From: Plotosus lineatus
Lineage: Eukaryota > Chordata > Actinopteri > Siluriformes > Plotosidae
NCBI GenBank assembly: GCA_024760905.1
Contig: CM045729.1
Coordinates: forward strand, 75,930,050-75,994,049
Reading direction: 5' to 3'
DNA: 64,000 bases
Every line of letters starts with the position of its first letter. Positions within the stretch are counted from its first letter, which is position 1. Below the pieces are notes generated by a model. It did not search any database. It worked only from the letters and a program-made list of their open reading frames with translations, and was not told the DNA's origin. The position numbers and the translations under genes were made by a program. Below are positions 54,321 through 64,000 of this stretch, one piece after another.

Positions 54321-57300
54321 TAAAATGCAGCCGTGAGGGAGGGGCACAAACCAGTGTCTCTTCCTCTGGCCGGTCCCAAGGCCGGATAAATGCAGAGGGT
54401 TGCGTCAGGAAGGGCGTTCGGCGTAAAACAAATGCCAAATAAAAAATGCGAGTCACAACAGAAAATTTCATACCGGATTGGTCGAGGCCCTGGTTAACGA
54501 CCGCCAAACAAACAGGGCACTGGTGGAAATTGGACTACTGTTGTTTGAAGACGTCGAAGAAGGAGAGACGGGAGGCATGTCCGTAGGCAGAGAGAGAAGA
54601 AGAAAGGTATGAGTCTAGGACTGAAAGTAGGGACTTTGAATTTTGCAAAAAAACTTTGAGTTTTGCAATTATGACAGGAAAAAGTAGAGAGCTGGCTGAC
54701 ATGATGCAGAGTAGGAAGGTGGACATACTGTATGTTCAGGAGACCAGGTGGAAAGGTAGCAAGGCGAGAAGCTTAGGTGGAGGGTTTAAGCTGTTTTTTC
54801 ATGGTGCGGATGGGAAGAGAAATGGAGTAAAAGTCATCTTGAAGGAGGAGTTTGTCAGGAATGTTCTAGAAGTGAAAAGAGTGTCAGACAGAGTGATGAG
54901 TGTGAAGTTAGAGATTGAAGGCGTGATGTTCACTGTTGTTAGTGCTCATGCTCCACAGACAGGATGTGAGCGAGAAGAGTAGATGAAGTGATGCAGAGTA
55001 CCCCCAGAGGTGAAAGAGTGGTCATTGGGGCAGACTTCAATGGACATGTTGGTGCAGGCAACAGAGGGGACGAGGAAGTGATGGGCAGGTTTGGAATCCA
55101 GGACAGGAACACAGAAGGACAGATATTGGTAGATTTTGTGAAAAGGATGGAAATGGCTGTGGTGAATACTTTCTTCCAGAAGAGACCGGAGCATAGGGTG
55201 ACTTATAAAAGCGGAGGTCGGAGCACACAGGTAGACTACATCTTGTGTCTGTCTGTCTGTCTTCCTTTCGGCTTTTTCCCTTTTACTCGGGAGTTGCCAC
55301 AGTGAATCATTGCTCATGCAATCGCTGACGACTTTGCAGCCTACTCTTTACGAAAGTCAGCAATGGTTCTTTTACATGCCTCTCACCATAGACAGTGAGA
55401 GACATGGCTGGCCTTTGATAACCCAGTTAGCTGCACTGGGGGGGGGGGGGGGGGGGGCAGGGACAACCTTGTGGTGAGTGGGACTCGAACCCCCAACCTT
55501 TGGATCAGCGATCCAGCGCCCTACACCACTAGACCACCACTGCCCCTCAGACTACATCTTGTGTAGGTGATGTAATTTGAAGGAAGTCAGTGACTGCAAA
55601 GGAGTAGTGGGTGAGAGTGTTGCCAAACAGCATAGGATGGTGGTGTGCAGGATGATGCTGATGGTAAGAAAGGTGAAGAAGGCAGAGCAGAAAACAAAGT
55701 GGTGGAAGCTGAAAAAGGAAGAGTGTCGTGTTGTCTTCAAGGAGGGGTTGAAACAGGTTTTTGGTGGTCAGGAAGTGCTTCCAGATGACTGGACAACAAC
55801 AGCTAATGTGATCAGTGAGACACGTAGGACAGTATGTGGCATGTTCTCTGCAAGGACAGTAGATAAGGAGACTTGGTGCTGGAGTGTGTACAAAAGAAGA
55901 GGTTAGCTAAGAAGAAATGGGTCATAGAGAGGACCAAAGAGACTAAACAGGAGTATAGGGAGACACAACATAAGGCGAAGGTAGCGGTGTCAAAGGCCAA
56001 AAAGATGGCATATGATGACTTGTATGCTAGGTTGGACAGTAAGGAGGGAGAAAATGATTTATACAGGTTGGCACAGCATAGAAATAGAGATGGGTAGCAT
56101 GTGCAGCAAGTTAAAGTGATTTAGGACAGGGTGGGAAATGTATTGACGGATGACAGGAGTGTGCTGGGAAGATGGAAAGAGTACTTTGAAGAGCTAATGA
56201 ATGAGGAAAATGAGAGGAAAAAAGAGTAGTGGAGGTGACTGTTGAGGACCAGGAAGTAGCAAAGATTAGTAAGGGTGAAGTGAGGAGGGCATTGAAGAGG
56301 ATGAAGAGTGGAACGGCAGTTGGCCCTGCTGACATACCGGTGGAGGTATGGAAGTGTCTAGGATAGGTAGCAGTCGATTATCTGACAAGAACATTTAACA
56401 AGGTCTTAGAGAGTGAGAGGATGCCGGAGGAATGAAGGAGAAGTGTGTTGGTGCCCATTTTTAAGAACAAGTGAGATGTGCAGAGTTGTGGCAACTACAG
56501 AGGGATGAAGTTGATGAGCCATACGATGAAGTTATGGGAGAGAATAGTGGAAGCTAGACTAAAGGCAGAGGTCAGCATTTGTGAACAACAGTTTGGTTTC
56601 ATGCCAGGAAAGAGCACCACAGATGCAGTGTTTGCCTTGACGATGTTAATAGAGAAGTACAGAGAAGGTCAGAAGGAGCTGCATTGTGCCTTTGTGGATC
56701 TGGAGAAAGCATATGACAGGGTGCACAGAGAGGAACTGTAGTATTGTATGAGGAAGTCTGGAGTGGCAGAAAAATATGTTTGAGTGGTGCAGGACATGTA
56801 TGAGAGATGTAAGACAGTGGTGAGATGTGCTGTCGGTGTGACAGAAGAGTTCAAGGTGGAGGTGGGACTGCATCAAGGATCAGCTCTGAACCCCTTCTTG
56901 TTAACAATGGTGATGGACAGGCTGACAGACGAGGTTAGACAATAATCTCCATGGACTATGATGTTTGCAGATGACATTGTGTCTGTAGTGAGAGCAGAGA
57001 ACAAGTGCAGGAAAATCTAGAGAGGTGGAGGTATGCCCTGAAAAGAAGAGGGATGAAGGTTAGCCTCAGTAAAACAGAATCCATGTGTGTGAAAGACAAG
57101 GACCCAAGGGGAACAATGAGGTTACAGGGAGCAGAGATAAGGAAGGTGGAGGATTTTAAGTACTTAGGCTGAACAATCCAGAGCAATGAAGAGCGTGGAA
57201 AAGATGTGAAGAAGTGTGTACAGGCAGGTTGGAATGGTTGCAAGAATAGTATCAGTAAGAATGAAAGGAAAAGTGTACAAGACGGTGATGAGGCCAGCGA

Positions 57301-57730
57301 TGTTGTATGGTTTAGAGACAGTGGCCCTGGGGAAAAGACAAGAGGCAGAGCTGGAGATAGCGGAGATGCAAATGTTGAGGTTCTCTTTGGGAGTAGCGAG
57401 GATGGATAGGATCCGAAATAAGTACATCAGAGGGACAGCTCATGTTAGAGGTTTTGGAGACAAAGTCAATGAGGCCAGATTGAGAGGGTTTGGACATGTA
57501 CAGAGGAGGGATAGTGAGTTTATTGGTTGTCGGATGCTGAGGCTGGAACTACCAGGCAGGAGGCCTAGAGGAAGACCAAAAAAGAGATTTATGGATGTGG
57601 TGAAGGAAGACATGAAGGTCGTTGGAGTCAAAAAAGAAGATGCAGAGGACAGGGTGAGATGGAGGCGGATGATTTGCTGTGGCGACCCCTGAAGGGAGCA
57701 GCCGAAAGGAAAATAATAATAAGAAGAAGA
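54321..57730 (+). mobile_element. near-complete RTE/BovB-like LINE, frameshifted, with nested SINE
   Basis: The 5' UTR (GGTCCCAAGGCCGGATAAAT) is followed by the endonuclease: MTGKSRELADMMQSRKVDIL (54656), YVQETRWKG, VVIGADFNGHVG (about 55020), STQVDYILC (55220). A SINE interrupts at 55249. The linker lies at 55577-56340. RT follows: CGNYRGMKLMSHTMKLWERI (56484), EQQFGFMPGKSTTDAVF, AFVDLEKAYDRV, then MMFADDIV (about 56960, catalytic Asp pair present). The C-terminus is GRRPRGRPKKRFMDVVKEDM near 57556-57615 and the 3' tail GGCGACCCCTGAAGGGAGC. Stops and frameshifts (about 54982, 56095, 56340, 56740, 56943, 57170) disable it. It is the only copy here with both 5' UTR and 3' end plus a protein region. 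Confidence 0.9.
55249..55548 (-). mobile_element. tRNA-SINE with RTE-derived tail nested in RTE LINE, 16-bp target duplication
   Basis: Flanked by exact AGACTACATCTTGTGT at 55233-55248 and 55549-55564. On the minus strand: head (GGTCTAGTGGTGTAGGGCGC; B-box-like GGTTCGAGTCC), a poly-C tract where 55438-55457 is poly-G on +, body, and a short RTE tail. It inserted into the endonuclease-linker region of the LINE family that probably mobilises it. Confidence 0.93.
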
Positions 57731-57756
57731 GGAATATTTAAAATATTTCATTTTTG

Positions 57757-58197
57757 TTTTTATGATTCTTTCAACAATGAAAATCTTTTTTTTTTCTTTT
57801 TTTTTCTGGAAGTTTTTATGAAGTTGTTGTGATGCATTTGGTGGTTGCTTTGCCTTTTTCCTTCTGTCCACTTCTTCCCAAACCTGTTCACTTGGGTTTA
57901 AAGCTGCCCACAGTCTGTTCTTTTCTTGTCGGACAGTTGTGACATTTTTTTTTCCCTTTAAATGTCAAAACAAATGGGGGAAAAAAGGACAATTGTTGGC
58001 TCATAAACATCTTCACACAACCCCTATCCATGGGTCCTTGAGTGAAAGAAATGCTTTTGTTGTCCATTCATCTTCTCTTTTTCCTTTCGGCTTTTTTCCC
58101 TTTTCCAGGAGTCACCGCAGCGAATCATTGCATGTTTGATTATTCATGTTCTCTGAAAATAGTCACGCCATGCCACAAATTCTGCCAATTCTGTGAA
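57757..58197. repeat. IFI44L-type 3'-flank module, copy 4
   Basis: GGAAGTTTTTATGAAGTTGTTG to CACAAATTCTGCCAATTCTGTGAAC, as in copies 1 and 3. No IFI44L-like exon lies upstream, where an RTE LINE sits. The module is cut at 58197 by an RTE fragment. Confidence 0.75.
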
Positions 58198-59460
58198 CTA
58201 AACCATACAACATTGCTGGCCTCAACACCGTCTTGTACACTTTTCCTTTCATTCTTGCCAATACTTTCCTATCACACATCACACCGGACACTTTTCTCCA
58301 ACCATTCCAACCTGCATGCACACACTTCTTCACCTCTTTCCACACTCTCCATTGCTCTGGACTGTTGAGCCTAAGTACTCAGAATCCTCCACCTTCCTTA
58401 TCTCTGCTCCCTGTAACCTTACCGTTCCTGTTGGGTCCTTGTCATTCATACACATGTATTCTGTCTTACTGAGGCTAACCTTCATTACCACCTTTTACAG
58501 GGCATACCTCCACCTCTCTAGATTTTCCTGCACTTGTTTTCTGCTCTCACTACAGATCACAATGTCACCTGTAAACATCATAGTCCATTGGGATTCTTGT
58601 CTATCCTTGTCTGTCAGCCTGTCCATCACCATAGCAAACAAGAAGGGGCTCAGAGCGGACCTTTGATGCAGACTCACCTCCACCTTGAACTCTTCTGTCA
58701 CAACAACAGCGCACCTCACCACTGTCTTACATCTCTCATACATGTTCTGCACCACTCTAACATACTTCTGTGCCACTCCAGACTTCCTCATGCAATACTA
58801 CAGTTCCTCTTTCGGCACCCTGTCAAATGTGTTCTCCAGATCCACAAAGGCACAATGCAGCTCCCGCTGACCTTCTTTCTACTTCTTTATTAACATCCTC
58901 AAAGGAAACACTGCATCTGTGGTGCTCTTTCTCGGCATGAAACCAAACTATTGTTCACACAAACTGACCTCTGCCCTTATTCTAGCTTCCACTATTCTCT
59001 CCCATAACTTCATCGTATGGCGCATCAACTTTATACCTTTGTAGTTGCCACAATTCTGCAGTTCTCCTTTGTAAAATGGGCACCAGCACTCTTATCCATT
59101 CCTCCAGCATTCTCTCACTCTCTAAGACCTTGTTGAATGTTCTTGTAAGAAAATCTACTGCTACCTCTCTTAGACACTTCCATACCTCCACCGGTATGTC
59201 ATCAGGACCAACTGCCTTCCAACTCTTCATCCTCTTCAATGCCCTCCTCACTTCACCCTCACCAATATTTGCTCCCTCCTGGTCCTCAACGGTCATCTCT
59301 TCTACCGTTTTCTCTCTCATTTTCCTCATTCATCAGCTCTTCAAAGTACTCTATCCAAAAGACCGAACGAATCAATAATAAAAAATAATTTCCTCATCAA
59401 GATCATCATCAATTCTGCCCAATCCAGTACCTTCATGCTTCTTTAAACAAATACTATCAG
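58198..59460 (-). mobile_element. RTE/BovB-like LINE fragment, shares insertion with 8104-9745
   Basis: Minus-strand RT pieces: 59329-58982 (MKSWKAVGPDDIPVEVWKCL, then an altered NYRG region) and 58791-58495 (VSLHQRSALSPFLFAMVMD; the palm motif FADD reads FTGD, so it is dead), and a connection piece 58345-58163. The flank 59345-59460 (ATAATTTCCTCATCAAGATC, CAATCCAGTACCTTCATGCT) matches 9665-9745, so both come from one insertion. The 3' end is missing. Confidence 0.83.
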
Positions 59461-59489
59461 AATTATATACTACGAGAGATTAATTGGTC

Positions 59490-59827
59490 ATCAGTGGATG
59501 ACTCATAGTTGCAACCATTGTCTTGTTTTATACTTGATGAAACCTTAAATGCATCCCAAATACAGGGATCCCTCACTATTTCTGTTATTTATTTATTTTT
59601 TTCATTTTTATTTTTCATTTATTTATTTATATTTTTAATATCCATCGAATTAAAAAATAAGGAAATTAAGGAAGAATAAGGGGAAAAGTTAAGGAAAATG
59701 TCTCAAAACAAGGCCAATTATGAAAAAAGCCTTAAACAAACAAAAACAAAAAACAACCCAAAATCCCAAACAAAACTACTTACATTTTTATGAGAGGTGC
59801 ACATCTGAGTGTGTGCGCACACGCGTC

Positions 59828-59912
<85 letters not shown>

Positions 59913-60300
59913 ATTTTAATGTTTAATTGTTATTAGAAGCATTTATAGCATTGCATATGTATTTATTGATATTATATACACCTATACATGTATGTGTACA
60001 TCAGTAGGGGAGTGGAGGGTGTGAGTTGATCCTACTTCGTGAAATTTGGTGGTTGCGGTGGGATTTCGGTCCCAATTAACCACTGAACTTGAGGGATCCC
60101 TGTACATCTAAACAGGCATTTAAAGAATGGTGCTATAGACTAAATGGGCTGTTTGGATATCATTTAAATAAAAGTCTCAATATGCATTTAGATTGAATAG
60201 AAAACATATTACCATGGTTTTGTTTGAGTGATGAAACTTAAGATGCTGTCTGTTTGATGTCTTTGAACATATATATCTGTTAAGGGGAATATATGGGAAT
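59490..60300. repeat. segmental duplication, paired with 3690-3960, with inserted MITE
   Basis: Colinear with 3690-3960 except for the MITE at 59563-60102. The remaining similarity continues weakly to about 60500. Confidence 0.72.
59563..60102. mobile_element. Tigger/pogo-like MITE with intact inverted ends and TA duplication
   Basis: CAGGGATCCCTCACTATTTC on the left, GAGGGATCCCTG on the right, and TA on both sides (59561-59562, 60103-60104). The empty site is visible at about 3763-3770 (CCCAATACATACATC). A (GT)n tract (59834-59911) lies inside. Confidence 0.88.
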
Positions 60301-60639
60301 TATTTCTGTGGGAAGTGTCATTTTTTATTTGGGCAAACTGAACAAAACAGATTTAAACAGGAACCCATATTATTACAATGGAGTAATTCAAAGATGCACT
60401 TCAAATAAACAACATGGGTGTTTTACCTTTTTCAGAGTTTCACCAGCCACAAATGATTTATACCTTGTAATGATGCATCCTTATTTAAAACCTTATGTTT
60501 CTTTCTTTCATTTTTGAGGTGTGCTATTAGGGTAAGGAGTAAATTATTCAATTATTCTCTTTCTATTTTTGGCTGTTCCCATTAAGCCTGTATTTTATAG
60601 AAGTGCAAATATGGACGAACATCGTACATTTTAAATGGC

Positions 60640-60807
60640 TTGAAATCCGCGGTAGTCCGGTCGCCCGAAACAAGTTCATTTCTCATTTGGCGAATTAGCT
60701 CAGTTACCAGCCAGACTGGTTGGCTAGTTGTAAGAAAGAAAAGAGAAGATCTTTATTTGCAGTACAATACAATACAAGACAACTTTAAGAAGTGTTCCAA
60801 GAGAGAA

Positions 60808-60857
<50 letters not shown>

Positions 60858-60930
60858 TGTGGGGGGGAGAGATGTGCAGGAGTTAGGTGTAGCGAATTGA
60901 AGGGTGTGGCAGCCTACTGCTCTGACTGTG

Positions 60931-60993
<63 letters not shown>

Positions 60994-61180
60994 CACTTGA
61001 GCTCACAGCAAATCCACACAATGCAAACATGGTGCAGCACTATACACCGCAAACGATAGCACGGTGGAGGAAAGTTTCCCCGGATAAGAGTTTCTGGGTT
61101 GTTTATCTCCTTGAGCTCGTGGACAAGGTGTGATGAGTCGCTGAGCGCTTTGAGTGGTCTCCATGCCAGTTTTGAACTGC
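60640..61180. repeat. duplicated block, paired with 20560-20910
   Basis: Same landmarks as its partner, expanded by (GT)n (60811-60860) and (GA)n (60934-60988). CAATGCAAACATGGTGCAGC and GATAGCACGGTGGAGGAAAG are conserved. Function unknown. Confidence 0.55.
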
Positions 61181-61521
61181 TCAGTAACCACCCCAGACTT
61201 CATTATGAGCTTCGAGGTTGAAAATATATTTAAAAAAAGGATGGGATTGTAAGTTGAAAAAATATACACTAAAAGCAGACATTTAAACATGGCATTAACC
61301 AAACCACCAAACAGTAAGCAAGCGTGTCAGATGTTTACAATCATGTGTCGTTGAATTTATTATTTCTGTGCATGTATATGACGTATTTCATTGAATCTCA
61401 CGGACTCTCACGTGATGTCAAGCAGATTTAAATATTCGTGACCATATAAACATGTGTTTTTGTTGAAATCTTCAACAGTCAAAACAGCTTTGTAATGTGG
61501 AATTTTCTGAATGGTGTTGGT

Positions 61522-61900
61522 GGTCGCCAAGACTGCTCGTACAGCTGCTATTGGTACCAGCCCAGCCGAAAAAATGATTCAAACGTTAAACAAGGTATCA
61601 TTTGACAGGCATATAGTCATGTTTAGAACTTTTCATGCCTATGCACAGTCTTTCACAGATTTTGTGTGGCAGTGTGAGTGAGATGAAATGAAAGGTCTAG
61701 ACATGGGAAAAACCTCTAGAAATGACAAATCTGCCAAGACCTTCTCACACTATATTGCCGAATGTGAGCACTTGAAAATTGAAGAATTTTTACACGATGC
61801 AAAGTACGTCAGCATCATGCGTGATTGTCGCGCAGATTCTTCTGGAACAGAAGAAGAAATTGTGTATGTCAATTATTCAATATTATGGTGCTTATAACAG
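61522..61900 (+). pseudogene. hAT-derived ZNF862/C17orf113-like protein fragment
   Basis: The translation reads SPAEKMIQTLNKVSFDRHIV, FRTFHAYAQSFTDFVWQCE, a stop, then DEMKGLDMGKTSRNDKSAKT, FSHYIAECEHLKIEEFLHDA and TEEEIVYV. This follows the order of the N-terminal part of hAT-derived host proteins such as ZNF862 (FRTA...F.DF.W.C.LDE.KGL..G.TYR.DK...). One in-frame stop (61681-61683) and loss of the rest mark it as a fragment. The known family keeps Asp-Gly-Ser where this copy has Arg-Asp-Cys. Host exon versus transposon remnant cannot be settled here. Confidence 0.55.
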
Positions 61901-62385
<485 letters not shown>

Positions 62386-62925
62386 TAATAAATAAAATAA
62401 ATAAAAGGATTGCACAAATCCTTCCCAAATATAGACTTCCAAAATATGGAAATGGATTGATGTCAGAAAGAAGCCCAATATGCTGCTGCTTTTCAGGAAG
62501 AATTTCACTGTCTGGCGGTTTCCGCAGGTATCATAGAGCAGAAGACAAGGAAATAAAAGGAAAAGAGAGGAAGAAAAAGAATAATTGATGGATCCAACTC
62601 TATAGAAGGTGAGCAAACCTGACCAAGCATTGTGTTTACTGAACCAAAAATAACCTGAGAAAAATATTTTACATCCATTTGAAAAAGCTTGCAACAGTTT
62701 TGTGAACATTTGAAATTGTTTGTGGAAAATTACTTTGCATAGAAATTTATAACATGTTAAAACATTTCTTTGCAACAACAAAAAATGTTTTTGCATAAAA
62801 ATAATAATAATAATAAAAAACAGTCTGACAAAATATCTGATCAAGATGAACCACGTTCATTTGTCAGAGCATGGACAATACTTGGCCACAAGATGGGGAC
62901 ATTGCAGATTTATTTCTTTTGGTTT

Positions 62926-62927
<2 letters not shown>

Positions 62928-63006
<79 letters not shown>
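62928..63006. repeat. (AC)n microsatellite
   Basis: About 39 AC units with one GC interruption, abutting the head of the SINE at 63009. A second AC tract lies at 63355-63394, just after the SINE tail. Confidence 0.97.
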
Positions 63007-63007
<1 letters not shown>

Positions 63008-63008
63008 G

Positions 63009-63345
63009 GCGCAGTGGTGGTCTAGTGGTATAAGGCACCGGATCGCTGATCCAAAGGTTGGAGGATCGAGTTCCCTCTCCACAAGGTGGTCACTGCTGCC
63101 CAGTGCAGTTAACTGGGTTATCAAAGGCGGGCCATGTCTCTCACTGTCTATGGTGTGAGGCATGTAAAAGAACCATTGCTGACTTTCGTAAAGAGTAGGC
63201 TGCAAAGCCGTCAGCGTGTTTCCGCCCTGCGATGGCCTGGCGAGCTGTCCAGGGTGTACTCTGCCCTTGCCCTGAGCTGGCTGGGATGGACACCAGCCTC
63301 CCCACGACCCTAATTAGGATGAAGCGGCTACAGAAAATGAACTGA
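63009..63345 (+). mobile_element. full-length tRNA-SINE with L2-like tail
   Basis: A box TGGTCTAGTGG at 63018-63028; the B box is weakened (GGATCGAGTTC). The body and L2-like tail end GGCTACAGAAAATGAACTGA. It sits between two AC tracts. Confidence 0.88.
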
Positions 63346-63354
63346 TGAACTGAC

Positions 63355-63399
<45 letters not shown>

Positions 63400-63649
63400 T
63401 TTTTTCCTTGAAGTAATATGGGCAATTTATGGATCATATAGGTGGGAAGAACATGTAACGCAATATATAATACAAAATATACAACATATATTACCATGTT
63501 ACCATGTTTAATCGCGTGGGGTCAGATATTACACCAGGGCAGATATATTCGTGTTGCATTTTTGCGTGTTGCATTCGTGTTGCATTTTTCTAATTTTAAT
63601 TTGAAAAAAAATTCCAACCAAGCAGTTACAAACTATTTGTCCTGTACAT

Positions 63650-63957
63650 GTTTGTAGGATTTTGTTTAGGATTGGCCAATTCATGTGGTGAGTGTAATCC
63701 AAACTTGGGTGGGGTCACTTATGACCCAAGGAAGATTTATGAGATTTTTGACATTCTAGCTTCAAATGATATTGATGGATTCAGATAGTTCAGCCATGTA
63801 ATTATTATTTCTATTACCATATCTAAATTATATTACTACATTAAAATACATATTTTATACAAAGTAACTTTACGTTTTAGATTTGTCTTCATTTTTGAAG
63901 AAAAGAGAAAAATCAAAGAAATTAAAGGTAACATGAATATTACAAAATGTAACAGAC
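63650..63957. repeat. duplicated block, paired with 45420-45760
   Basis: GTGTAATCCAAACTT, GGTCACTTATGACCC, TATGAGATTTTTGACATTCT and ACCATATCTAAATTATATTA are shared in order with 45460-45640. Confidence 0.65.
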
Positions 63958-63979
63958 CTGGGTTGTATAAATAAACGTA

Positions 63980-64000
63980 CAGGGATCCCTCACTTTCTGC
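63980..64000. mobile_element. Tigger/pogo-like MITE left end, cut by window edge
   Basis: CAGGGATCCCTCACTTTCTG preceded by TA, the same end as at 25911 and 59563. Confidence 0.7.

Overview
The window is eukaryotic nuclear DNA, most likely from a ray-finned (teleost) fish. It has spliced exons with GT-AG and GC-AG introns, very long AC, TA and TTC microsatellites, RTE/Rex3-type LINEs, Tc1, hAT, Tigger and ISL2EU-like DNA transposons, tRNA-derived SINEs and decayed retrovirus-like pol genes. No bacterial-style operon is present, and most long reading frames are transposon remains or microsatellite translations. The species cannot be named from the sequence.

The only host gene that can be assembled end to end is an interferon-induced protein 44-like (IFI44/IFI44L family) gene at 34938-39064 (+). 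Eight coding exons join in phase to give 377 residues: a short Met-Gly start, one Ig-like domain without the canonical second Cys, then the IFI44-type GTP-binding domain. A second copy at 47801-51511 is a pseudogene that has lost most of the Ig exon and nearly all of exon 6. Extra copies of the promoter, 5' exon and start exon lie at 14.1-14.7 kb, 15.1-15.3 kb and 47.2-47.8 kb, and copies of the 3' flank lie at 5.6, 39.5, 52.2 and 57.8 kb. The locus is therefore an old tandem expansion in which most units have been broken up by repeats. Interferon-response-like (ISRE) motifs sit upstream of the 5' exon copies.

Layout. 0-3 kb: L2-like fragment cut by a Rex3-like LINE, then a hAT MITE. 3-8 kb: duplicated flanks, a SINE, an ISL2EU-like transposon and a Tigger MITE. 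8.1-12.2 kb: two head-to-tail minus-strand LINEs (RTE/BovB-like and Rex3-like). 12.3-15.3 kb: Tigger-like element and orphan IFI44L promoter/start exons. 15.4-19.2 kb: retrovirus-like pol remnant, plus strand. 19.8-25.3 kb: SINE, MITEs and a full-length Rex3-like LINE with 12-bp target duplication. 25.9-31.4 kb: MITE, SINE, RTE 5' fragment, second pol remnant (minus strand) and an LTR-like block. 31.5-39.6 kb: internally deleted RTE element, then the intact IFI44L-like gene. 40.1-45.3 kb: Tc1, an unusual LINE, a hAT and an inverted repeat. 46-52 kb: the IFI44L-like pseudogene unit. 52-64 kb: hAT, a near-complete RTE LINE with a nested SINE, another RTE fragment, MITEs and a hAT-derived reading frame.

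The repeats are related. One tRNA-headed SINE family occurs here with two alternative 3' tails, one L2-like and one made of 5' UTR and 3'-end pieces of the RTE LINE found in the same window. The Rex3-like LINE starts exactly at a fold resembling the HDV-like self-cleaving ribozymes known at the 5' ends of some RTE and R2 elements.
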